64,000 nt of DNA from Mesorhabditis belari (taxonomy: Eukaryota > Nematoda > Chromadorea > Rhabditida > Rhabditidae), in assembly GCA_958450365.1 (NCBI GenBank), contig CAUEEP010000222.1, positions 62,001-126,000 of the forward strand. Direction: 5' to 3'. The notes beneath the pieces were generated by a model. It saw only the letters and a program-made list of their open reading frames with translations. It was not told the DNA's origin and did not search any database. The first letter of the stretch is position 1. Every line of letters starts with the position of its first letter. The position numbers and the translations under genes were made by a program. Below are positions 36,143 to 45,903 of this stretch, in pieces.

Positions 36143-36874
36143 TTACGTAGCTATCATGTCTTTCCTTTTCTTCTCGTCCCTTTCGATTTCGTCACTGAGC
36201 TCTTTCAACTTTTGCCCAAATGACCTCAAATTCTGAAGGTATTCCGTGGAGATTTTCTCGAAACTTTCCCCGAATCGTTCACATTGCTCGTCTCCTCTCC
36301 GCCAATCGTCTCCTCGAAAATTCTTCAACTCGTCCACTTTTTCCATCATTTTAAACGCGATATCCCTGAGTTTAGCTTGAATTTCTTTGTTCAGTTCGGG
36401 GAAATGATTCTCGTACTTTAGAATCTGTTTTTCTATATTCTTTCGTCGTTCCTCTGTGGCCAACTCGAGTTTTCTCGTTTCCAAAACGTCTTTTTGTTGT
36501 CTGAGCAAAGTAGAGACTTCTTTGGCAAATTTTGAAACCAATAAATCACCTCGATACGAGATTAGCACCACTTTCTTTGAGCATAATGGACAATCGACAA
36601 ATTCGTTTGTTGCCTCGATGTTTTCCAGGGTTCCCCTCATTTTGCAACACTTTGAACAAACCGTGTGCTTACAAGGGATCAGAATTGGAATGTGATCATC
36701 CGAATAGTCCTCTTTACAGATTGGACACTTTGGAACAGAAATCGGATCGGTTAACAGATCTTTGGCTTGATAGCCATCGGGAGACAGCTCGAGCGATTCG
36801 CTTTTTAGAATTTCCAATGAGGTCAACGAGTATTGGAATTTCGTCGGATGCAACCAGCAGCCCATGCAACGCAT
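36143..36874 (-). CDS. RING finger and coiled-coil protein, 243 aa
   Basis: A C3HC4 RING is visible at about residues 50-101: CPICKEDYSDDHIPIL, then PCKHTVCSKCC and a final CPLC. A region rich in Glu, Lys and Leu follows (about 110-240; TLLRQQKDVLETRKLELAT, KELSDEIERDEKKRK), probably a coiled coil. This is the layout of TRIM-like or nematode RING-only E3 ubiquitin ligases; B-box motifs were not seen. The frame is intronless from ATG 36874 to stop 36143. A tttcag acceptor 20 bases upstream could be a spliced-leader site or could join an unseen 5' exon in frame (AYIGSR precedes the Met). Confidence 0.7.
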   Translation of the reverse strand: MRCMGCWLHPTKFQYSLTSLEILKSESLELSPDGYQAKDLLTDPISVPKCPICKEDYSDDHIPILIPCKHTVCSKCCKMRGTLENIEATNEFVDCPLCSKKVVLISYRGDLLVSKFAKEVSTLLRQQKDVLETRKLELATEERRKNIEKQILKYENHFPELNKEIQAKLRDIAFKMMEKVDELKNFRGDDWRRGDEQCERFGESFEKISTEYLQNLRSFGQKLKELSDEIERDEKKRKDMIAT

Positions 36875-37734
36875 TCGTGAGCCGATGTAGGCTGAAAAGT
36901 TGATTTTGAGAAGTTTCTTTGATTTTATTTAGCTATTTTTCAGTCAAGTTTGCTTAAAAATGAGTGAAATGAAATGTTAGATTGAGGAAAAAATAATGCG
37001 CGTTTTGATTTTCGGGCACAAACATGGGATTTGCTTTGGCGATGTCATCAAGGAGCTTTTGTTGAACGTTTGTTGTTTGTTGCTTGTTTGTTTATTGTTT
37101 GTTTGTTGTTGATCAGAAGGCAATCGACAACCATTTGCATCAACTCGGGGGAAAAATTCGCTGTGGAAAATGGATCCCGAATTGAATTGAAATGAGCTTC
37201 TCAAGACAAAACAACTCGCGTCAACGTCAGTTCTTTTTCTCTATAAATTCTGGTGTCTTTTGGGATTAGATTTTGCCTTTGATGATGATTTTGATGAAAC
37301 TTGGATCAATTACGAGAATTTCAAAAGGAAAAACCAATGAAATCTATCAAAATCATAAACATATGGTGGAATTGAATTGGTGCATTGTGAAGAGGTAAAA
37401 TCGAGACAAACAGTCGACGTAGACGTTTACTCGAAACTCGAAAATAGTGAGAGTTAACGAGAGTTAACGGTTTTTCTTTAAAAAAAGATTGGAAGAAGTC
37501 GTTGATAAAAATGGAGAATACTTTTACTGATTGATCGTTTCGATTTCTTGTAGAATCCAATGAATTGGTTACACCCAAAAAAAAACGCACATTATTTTTT
37601 CCTCGGCTAATCTTTTTATTGCTTTAGAGACGCTAATGCTTTTTTAGTGGAAGCCACACGTTTCAGCTAATTATTCATTTATAAATGTAAAATTTCGGAA
37701 AACGGACAAGAATTTCCGATTAAACTAATAGCTT

Positions 37735-37925
37735 TGGTTTAGAGAGATAGGGAACCAAATTTAGAGAGATAGGGGGCCAAATTTAGAGAGATAAGGAACC
37801 AAATTAAGAGGGATAAGGAACCAAATTTAGAGAGATAAGGAGGGAACCAAATTAAGAGGGATAAGGAACCAAATTTAGAGGGATAGGGAACCAAATTTAG
37901 AGAGGAACCAAATTTAGAGATCAGG
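37735..37925. repeat. Array of agagagataaggaaccaaat units
   Basis: About nine units of roughly 20-25 bp (agggaaccaaatttagag) with small length changes. A second, T-rich array (cttcctttaagt units) occupies 38325-38450. Neither appears to be coding. Confidence 0.75.
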
Positions 37926-38459
37926 CATGAAATTTAAACTAATAGCTTTGGTTTTAGCTTTTTAGCTTTTTTCTGAGATTTTAACCTGGAAAATTCGCTG
38001 AGCTCTGCTCGGGAGAAAAGGGTGCATCACAGGTAGGGCATCGTAGTGAAGAGAACTCGAAATTGGACATTTCGAAATCGAATTGAAATCGAATTGAAAT
38101 CGAATTGAAGTCGAATTGAAATGTATAAGACGATCGAATAGTAAATGTGTAAAAGCAAGGCGTTCCAAACGTCGAATTCTTCCAGAGCCCATATTTGCAG
38201 AGAGTTTCTCGCGGAATCGATATGAGATAAGCATGGTTTCAATAAAAGGGTTCTCTCTCGTCTTCTCTCCTTCCTGGCTGAGTCATCGGGTTGAGCTGAT
38301 TGATTGTCTTTGAGCACTTTTAAAAGTCGCATACTTTCTTTAAGTCGACTACTTCCTTTAAGTTGACTGCTTCCTTTAAGTTGACTGCTTACTTTAAATC
38401 GTATACTTCCTTTAAATCAACTACTTCCTTTAAGTCAAATGCTTTGAAAGTAAAAGGCA

Positions 38460-39265
38460 TCTAACTTTTAATCTGCCAAACTTCGATCTGCCAAATCTTC
38501 GATCTGTCAAACTCAATTTCATTCGATTCTTGCCATTTCTAAAATCATATAAACCCAATTCTAGACGTAGAGATATTAAAAACAATAAATGTCAAAGCAG
38601 CTCAAAAATTCGTTACCTCTTTAAGCAGATGATTCTAGAAATAAAGTCGACTCTTCATATAACGATCTGCTCGATATAAAGACTCATACTTACAGTCCCG
38701 ACCAAGTGCTTAACAAAATACGAGAGCTAGTCAAAGCGCGGGGAGCGCCAGGAGCGCCAAGAGCGACGGGAGCAACCTTTAGTGATTTACAGATTTTCCC
38801 CGCCACTTTTCACTCTCGACTAGAACTCCAGCAAGTGGCTACTTTGATGGATAGTCGCAGTGTAGATCACGATGAGCTTCCCACAATATTATGCGACGAA
38901 GATGCATTTATCTGATACGAATTCTGTTGAGTTTTCATTTCTTTGCCTTCTTTTATATTTTCTTTTTAAAAATGTTTTGGTGCAAAAAAAAATTTGGCTA
39001 ATATTTTGCCTCCAATTAAACCCTTATTTTGTTGTTTATTAAAGTTGAATAAATGAACATTGAAAGCTGAAAATCTCGTGAATTATGCCAAAAAATTTGC
39101 AGATTGGATTGTTTAAAAAATTTTTAGGAAAAAAAGTAGTAGCACGCCTAATAATAATAATAATAGCGCCACCTAGTTGTGGAATTCTCTCCTCAATGAA
39201 ATTCGAAAGCTTTCATCTCTAGGCACGTTTAAACGCGCTATTTCTTAGCTAAAAGATACTTTAAC
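38460..39265. other. No gene recognised
   Basis: Only short frames are seen here, for example from ATG 38706 (MLNKIRELVKARGAPGAP), with no recognisable motif. A short aat microsatellite lies at 39148-39167. Copy 2 of the segmental duplication begins just after. Confidence 0.4.
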
Positions 39266-39267
39266 CC

Positions 39268-42200
39268 GAAAAAGAAAAGATGAGGATTTGTGCCATTTGG
39301 CACCAATACTCATACCACTCATCTCCAACTCTTTCATTGGCCTTTGCTATGGGCAAAAAGTGACGAGCTGCCCCAGCAATGCTCAAGGATTCGATCTCTA
39401 TGATACGTAATTGAATCAAAATAATTTAACAATAGTACCGTAATTCTTCTAAACAAACCTAGCTACTTATCCTCCAGGATCTTTCGTTCTTACGGTTACG
39501 CAACGCAACCCAACCTAGCAATAACTTGAGTGAGGTTTTCTTGAAACTTCCCAACCTAAAAATGCTTTCTTTATTCAAATGTTGACAAACAAAGAAAATA
39601 ATAATGTAATGTTCAAAAAAAAACAAAGTAAAACGCTAAACAAAACTCAGTACTACGGGTAACTTTTCTCGGTGACTTTGCTAAGCAGCATTGGGCGTCG
39701 TGTTCGCTGTGGAAGTACAGACGCTGCGATCGACGCGTGCGTGCGGATCTAAAAAACAAGTGTACAAGTATGAATGCATTCCACCTGATAACAAAAATCC
39801 AAACAACATACCGTGCCTTCATGCTTCATTTCGGCCATAAGCGCCATTTTCTCCACGCACCGTCTCTTCACATCGTCGACGGGATCGAATTTGACGGTTG
39901 CTCCTTTCCTTTCCTTTGGTTTTGCCGGCACCGTTGGCCTCGTTGCACTCAGTGCCTGGGTGGGAGTGACGGCAAGCCTGGCGAAGCAGCTTGCCATATT
40001 GCTCAACTCTTGATCCACTACCTAAAAGAGGGAAAACTTACATAATACAGAAAAATGCATACCATTTGAACCGGCTTCTTCGTTTGATTCTTTTCCGCCT
40101 TTTTTGGCGTCTCTTTCGACTTCGATTCGGTCTTCTTTTGTGGCTGAGGTGACGTGTTCTTGGTACTTCCGATTCTTGTAAAATATCGTGGATTTAAGAC
40201 TTTGGCGGCAACTGTGGGCATGACGGGCGTCTCCGGTCGTTGATTTTCTGGCTCCTTCTTAATTTGATTCGGCTTCTTAATCCTGTCGATCATTCTCTGA
40301 AAAAAAGGATAGTTTGAAAATAAGAGTTTGTGCAAACCAATCGAAACGGAGGGTCTTGCGCGTTGGCCTTTGGTGGCTCTGGAGTCTCCGGCATCTTGGC
40401 TTTTGGTGGTTCTTGTGCTTTGGCTTTTGCTGGTTCTGGAATCTCCAACATACTCGCTTTAGGTCCCGCCACTTCCACAGTGATCTTCTGCTTATGTTGA
40501 CCGCGTTCCATGCATTTGAACTTGAGAAAGGCGTTGACCGTGCCTAAAAAATCTGAAGTTCTACCTCAATAGGAAAACTGTACTTGATCTTTGAGTTTGA
40601 AGAACTAGTGTTGGCTTCGGTTCTGGTGGAAGAGGAATCGCACTTATCAAGTCCATCGGAGCCGGTTCGAGAGGTATACTGGTTAACGATACACCCGTTT
40701 CAGCAATCATCTCATCACATTTATCCTCTTCTTCTTCTTCTGATTCATCACCGGATTCGAGGCTTGATTCATTAAGATCGTTTATCATTGCAAGCTAAAT
40801 TTCAACAATATTCCTCAATATTTTTAAAAGTTACCTGTAAATTACCAGCTTTCGCGTGGCTTTGGTCAACGTGCTTTGGCTTGATATTGTGCTTTTTCAC
40901 GTAGGCCTCGCGTAAATGAATGGACTAAAACAGAAAAGATTTTACAACTTCAACTCAACTTGCTTACTCCATCTTTAACCATCGTTCTCGATGAGAAAGT
41001 CGTGGCGAATAGATCCGACCAATGTTTCGCGTAGAGTCTTTCTGGATTCACTTCAGCACCATAATGCCTTGAGTAGAAGATACCGACATCCGACAACTAA
41101 AATTGATGATAAAACAGAATAAATTAAATGCTCAAACTCACTGGAATTGGATTCGGATACATGTTGACAAGCTGCATAGTGAAATGCTCCATAAGTTCCG
41201 TCAAACGTGGCGCCATTGTAGCTCGAGGAGAGTCGACTTCAACTTTGTCCTTTTCTTGTGCACGGTCATTTCGAGTACGCTCGACAAAAGCTTTCGTCTT
41301 GATCAAGATCTCATCGGAACCGAGCACCTCGAAAACGATCTAAAATAGTTTATACGAGGAAATAATAAATTAAACTAACGTCATCTTTCATTGCTGCACG
41401 GACCGAACTCAGTTTGCCGGTGCCAAAATATTTCTCGAGTTCCTTTACATCAAAGTCGAATCCATGCCGTTCACGGTATCGTTGAGCAAATTTGGACAAT
41501 CGGCCAGCGCCTCCCATTGCGTTCAAGACCTCCATAATCTTTCTGGCACCCTCCGTTGCCGATCTTTCTACTACCACTGTTGTTTTCATTAGCGGAGGTT
41601 GGAGCGGAGGTTGGAGCAGAGATTGAAATAGAGATGGTGGGCAGTTCTAAAAGATGAGCAATTAAATCGTTTCAAATGTTACAACCCAACTGATACTATT
41701 GTCTTACAAAGAGTAATTTAACAATTAAATAAACGAACAAAGTATCCAGCGTTGAAGGGCATTTGTGGTTTGAGCCAGTGTGCGAGAGGAGCAAGTGGTG
41801 CGGCTCTAAGTGTCGGGGGTTGGGTGTTGCGGCCCCGTTGGTTCGTTTTTGGTGATCCGCGTGTGATTCCTCGTCCTCGTAGGCAACTCTGTTGTCGCTC
41901 TTCGACCATCAAGCGTTCAAAAGTGAGTCGATTTTTAGGGAACCATTTGTGAAGATGCTAGCCCCTCGTCCTCCTCCATGCGCCGCTCTAAAACAAAAGT
42001 TTAACACAACCTACCCCGAACTTTAGCCAACCTATTGTATCCACCGCGTCGATTACTCTTTTTCTTCTTCTTCTTTTGCCGCTGAATTTGAAATTGAAGA
42101 GCTTGCGATGCAGCGTTGTCGGACACTCTTGAAATCGAATAAATTTAAACTCGAAATCGATCGTACTTGGCTTTGTACGCTCGTCTTCCTTGCGAATCAA

Positions 42201-42732
42201 TTGCTGGAAAGAGTTGGGGGTGGTCGTCGAGCAGCTTTTCCAAATGTTGATATCCAAATTTCTCGTGCGTCAAGCCACCATATTCTTCCCTAAACAAAAA
42301 CTGAATTGATAAACGGCTAATTTCACTAGAAAAATGCTTAGTTCTAAACACAAAATCTGTTCTAGGTACTTTTTGGGTGAAACTCTTCAACGAACCCCTG
42401 CTTTTACTGTGATTTGAATAAATTAAGCAAACGATTACATCATTAAGCTACCAAGTAAAACACATCAACTAATAAAAAAGACTCACCTGTATTCTCGAAG
42501 GATCTTTCCTGATGTCGACGGTTCTTGAAAGCTGGCGACAATGGCGTAGATGGTAAGCCGCGTCTTTCGCAGCTCCGCCTCGAGCGCTTCATTCATTAGA
42601 TGAGAAAACCTTAAAATCTTTATAAATGAATGCAACAAGAAGACAATAACATAGGTAGGTAAAAGTTGCATAAACGATTAAAGCAATTTAACAATTTAAA
42701 CGATTAAATTGTCAAGTTTACGAAGTTAGGAT
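39268..42732. repeat. Segmental duplication, copy 2
   Basis: Same orientation as 25090-28291 and nearly identical over most of its length. The right end (gttaggatttat) abuts a foldback element that starts with gcaactcatttaac. It contains about 120 bp near 40015-40135 that copy 1 lacks. Confidence 0.93.
39653..42596 (-). CDS. LOTUS/OST-HTH-like domain protein, copy 2 (possibly frameshifted)
   Basis: The domain order is the same as in copy 1: N-terminal LOTUS-like domain (ATG 42596; exon ends 42487 with a consensus AG|gtgagt donor), Arg-Gly linker, second and weaker third LOTUS-like segments, acidic run, and Pro/Lys-rich tail with a stop at 39653-39655. Copy 2 has a longer Pro/Ala/Lys linker (PEPAKAKAQEPPKAKMPETP) and KFDPVDDVKRRC where copy 1 reads KKRSSRRIVKRWC. 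One base is missing from an A-run near 41937 compared with 27503. In the reading that is open in copy 1 this shifts the frame and meets a stop, so copy 2 may make a truncated protein unless splicing avoids it. MIP-1/2-like or LOTR-1-like germ-granule function is inference. Confidence 0.55.
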
Positions 42733-43090
42733 TTATGCAACTCATTTAACAAGTCCTTGAATGAGCACTAGTCGATCCCTATCCGGCGCGCTGCCATTTT
42801 TGAAGGATTAAAAGGCAAAAACTGCGAAAAGCGTTAAGTTGCATCATTTTTGCTTTATAGCCCAAATTTGACGTGTCAGCAAGATCTAATTAGTCGAAAT
42901 TCGGAAGCTACGCATACGATTCCCTTATATGAAAACATTTTTGAAGCTCTGCGGCCTTTCCTAAGGCCTTTTCCAGCTTTTCCAGCGCATTTGTCCCACC
43001 GTCATTTTATGTAGAAAATCTTCAAAAATGGCAGCGCACCGAATTAGTGCTCATTCAAGAACTTGTTAAATGAGTTGCATAAATCCGATT
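42728..43090. mobile_element. Foldback element with gcaactcatttaac ends
   Basis: The left end atttatgcaactcatttaac is mirrored by gttaaatgagttgcataaat on the right. Inner arms with aaaaggcaaaaactgcg and gaagctctgcggcctttcct relate it to the hairpin family at 34388. A second copy is at 53228-53630. Confidence 0.8.
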
Positions 43091-43247
43091 GGGAAGTTTT
43101 TAGTAAATAAATTTAGCCAAGATTAAGCTCTACAATTCTCTACCTACAATTAAGCTCTACAATGCTCTACAATTCTCTACTTGGAACTTTGAAATTAAGC
43201 ATACGACAACTACTTTGCCAAAAAGTTGTCCGGATAATTTTCAGATA
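43091..43247. repeat. Mobile-element segment shared with 53627-53765
   Basis: The motif gggaagtttttagtaaataa and the end aagttgtccggataatttt are shared with 53627-53760, and in reverse with 53092-53230. It is one arm of a larger inverted-repeat element. Confidence 0.7.
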
Positions 43248-43486
43248 CCCTGGGCTAATTTCCGCCATTTTATTTAAGAAACAAGGTCATTTGCGCAACA
43301 GGATCTTTTGCGCAATTCGCCATAACTTTCTTCTAAGTGATCCAATCTTTATGATTTTGGTGTTATTTTGTTGCACGTCTTGAGATCTACAAAATCACAC
43401 CAAAATCATAAAGATTGGATCACTTAGAAGAAAGCTATGGCGAGTTGCGCAAATAAAATGGCGGAAGTTAGCCTATCCCAAAATGA
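43248..43486. mobile_element. Foldback MITE-like element (gcgcaactcg family)
   Basis: The left end gggctaatttccgccatttt is mirrored by aaaatggcggaagttagcc on the right. Internal arms contain cgccataactttcttctaag and its complement. It belongs to the same family as 29258-29527. Confidence 0.8.
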
Positions 43487-43548
43487 GCCGTCTAAAAACG
43501 CTTTATATATGCGCAATAAAAAGGGATACGGTAGCACGACAGACAGAA

Positions 43549-44129
43549 ACGTCTAGAACGTCTAAACAACGTCTAGAACGTCTAAACAACGTCTAGAACG
43601 TCTAAACAACGTCTAGAACGTCTAAACAACGTCTAGAACGTCTAAACAACGTCTAGAACGTCTAAACAACGTCTAGAACGTCTAAACAACGTCTAGAACG
43701 TCTAAACAACGTCTAGAACGTCTAAACAACGTCTAGAACGTCTAAACAACGTCTAGAACGTCTAAACAACGTCTAGAACGTCTAAACAACGTCTAGAACG
43801 TCTAAACAACGTCTAGAACGTCTAAACAACGTCTAGAACGTCTAAACAACGTCTAGAACGTCTAAACAACGTCTAGAACGTCTAAACAACGTCTAGAACG
43901 TCTAAACAACGTCTAGAACGTCTAAACAACGTCTAGAACGTCTAAACAACGTCTAGAACGTCTAAACAACGTCTAGAACGTCTAAACAACGTCTAGAACG
44001 TCTAAACAACGTCTAGAACGTCTAAACAACGTCTAGAACGTCTAAACAACGTCTAGAACGTCTAAACAACGTCTAGAACGTCTAAACAACGTCTAGAACG
44101 TCTAAACAACGTCTAGAACGTCTAAACGT
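43549..44129. repeat. Highly uniform 20-bp satellite, unit acgtctagaacgtctaaaca
   Basis: About 29 consecutive copies with no visible variation inside the array. It ends about 215 bp upstream of the SNAPC1-like start codon. There are no spacers, so it is not a CRISPR array. Confidence 0.95.
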
Positions 44130-44330
44130 CTCTAAAAACGTGTTTCGGAAAAGAATGACGCTAAAATACTCAACGTGTTCGATGGCTTCGTTAAAAACTT
44201 CTAAAACTGTTACCTTTAGCTTTGTCAGGCTAAGTTACCCCAAAGACCCCATCAATCTGGCCCCTTAGATCTATCATCGCCACTATTTTTTCTCTTACAT
44301 GTTTCGTTTTGCAAAACTATCTCCTAATTG

Positions 44331-44343
44331 TTTACTTTAGATA
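44331..44343 (+). promoter_or_regulatory. Probable spliced-leader acceptor of the SNAPC1-like gene
   Basis: The sequence tttactttag ends at 44340, four bases before ATG 44344, which is the usual layout of a nematode trans-splice acceptor. Confidence 0.6.
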
Positions 44344-45438
44344 ATGGGTCGCGGAAAGGGCAGCTCGGTGCTTCCGATCACGACGAACGTCCGTGCTGAC
44401 ATCGAGATGCTGAAGAAAATGTTCGAACGGACGAAGAGAACGCGATTCGACGACTTTTTCGCCGAATTCGAGGCGCTCGAGTTCCACAAGGTCTACGCAA
44501 ATCACGCGAAACCGGAGGTGCTCATCGAGTTCACCGAAAATTTGTACCAAATTGCACTTAGCTACACGAATCTGGATTACACCCACCTGAATGCCCAAAA
44601 GCGAAGGGAGCCGATGGAGCGGCCGGTTGGTGATCGAATCTTCGGATGCTATTTGTTGTTCGCACTGTTCCACGCGCAGCCTCCCAAGTGCAAGGTGCCA
44701 ATTCATGTCACAAATCAGCGACTAAAGCAAATGAGAACTCTTGGCGAGGCGTGTCTACAGAAAGGAAACCCGGACGTGCAGTATTCGATTGAGGAACTAA
44801 AGAAGATTGATGCTTTCAAGTTGATTCCATACGATAAGATCAAATGGGATCCGGAAACAGTGACCGATTTCGAGCACGAATATGAACGATTGGACGACCC
44901 GGATCATTACGCAGTGAACCCTTTCGAAAATTTGGCGCAAATCGTGGAAGGAGAAAGCTACAAAGAGGTGATCAAGATGTTAGAAGATTCGAGTTTGGGC
45001 GAACGATTCAGGTATCTTTTGAGTAAATTCAATTATTAAGCTTTTGAGGAAGGTCTAACACAAGGTTGTGGCTGGCTTAGACTTTGCATTAACTTCAAAG
45101 TTCAAGCAACGCATCATTGCACAAAGTTTAAATTAACGGTTGAAAAGTTGAAGGAAATGCTAGACTCTCTCACTCATTCAACTCACAAACGTCTAGATTG
45201 TCAGCTTTCGTCAAGTTAGTTTAGAAACTTTGTGAAAACCTGAGCTTATCTTTGCCAATGATCTGAATGATCACTGAATAACGTTTTCTTTTTCAGAAAC
45301 TATCTCCTCGCGATGAAATTTTTGGCCGAGACGACACTTTTTAGCACAGACGCTACATCAAATGCTTTTGACGACACGCTTCTCATCAAGAAATGTGTAG
45401 CCAAACGGGCAAGCAAGAAGCGACAGCGGCAAAAATAA
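44344..45438 (+). CDS. SNAPC1 (SNAP43)-like snRNA-activating complex subunit, 269 aa
   Basis: SNAPc binds the proximal element of snRNA gene promoters and is needed for transcription by RNA polymerases II and III. Two exons, 44344-45011 and 45297-45438, join in phase. Motifs matching the SNAPC1 core are FDDFFAEFEALEFHKVY (about residues 35-55), TENLYQIALSY, DRIFGCYLLFALFHAQPPK (about 97-115) and IEELKKIDAFKLIPYDKI. The C-terminus is short and basic (KRASKKRQRQK). A tttactttag acceptor ends four bases before the ATG, which suits spliced-leader addition and supports this start. The next gene starts 465 bp downstream on the same strand. Confidence 0.85.
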
Positions 45439-45903
45439 TGATCACCTTGTAAGATTAAAGATTACTTTTGTCTGTTTAGTCAATTCTTTTGTTTTTATTG
45501 TTTAAAATTCTAAGAACTCTTGTTAACTACTAAATTTCAAGATAACCTTCCCTTTCTTGTTCGATGTAAAGAGTAATTGTCTTAAGTTTATCATGTTTTT
45601 GTTGTTGTTAGGTAATAAATTGTTGAATTCAGATCGACTTCCTCAAAAGCGATTGTCGATGATCAGCTAATCTTGTTTAAACACAAAAAATTTAAATACT
45701 ATACCAAAAAATTGCATGGACAAATTTAATTACTTTAAATTTACATCTTATCATTCCTGCTGTTGAAAAAAAACCAAATTTTTGATCATTTTCTTATCCG
45801 CAGCTCTTGAATTGGTGAGAAAAGGTGCGTTTCCTTTGTTTAGCTCTTGTTCAACTACCCAAGCCTGGATTTTCCCTTCAAACTTTATGTTTTTTTTCAG
45901 ATC

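Noticed and set aside
43549..44129. Regular 20-bp repeats as a CRISPR array
   Set aside because: The copies are directly adjacent with no spacers, and the window is animal nuclear DNA.
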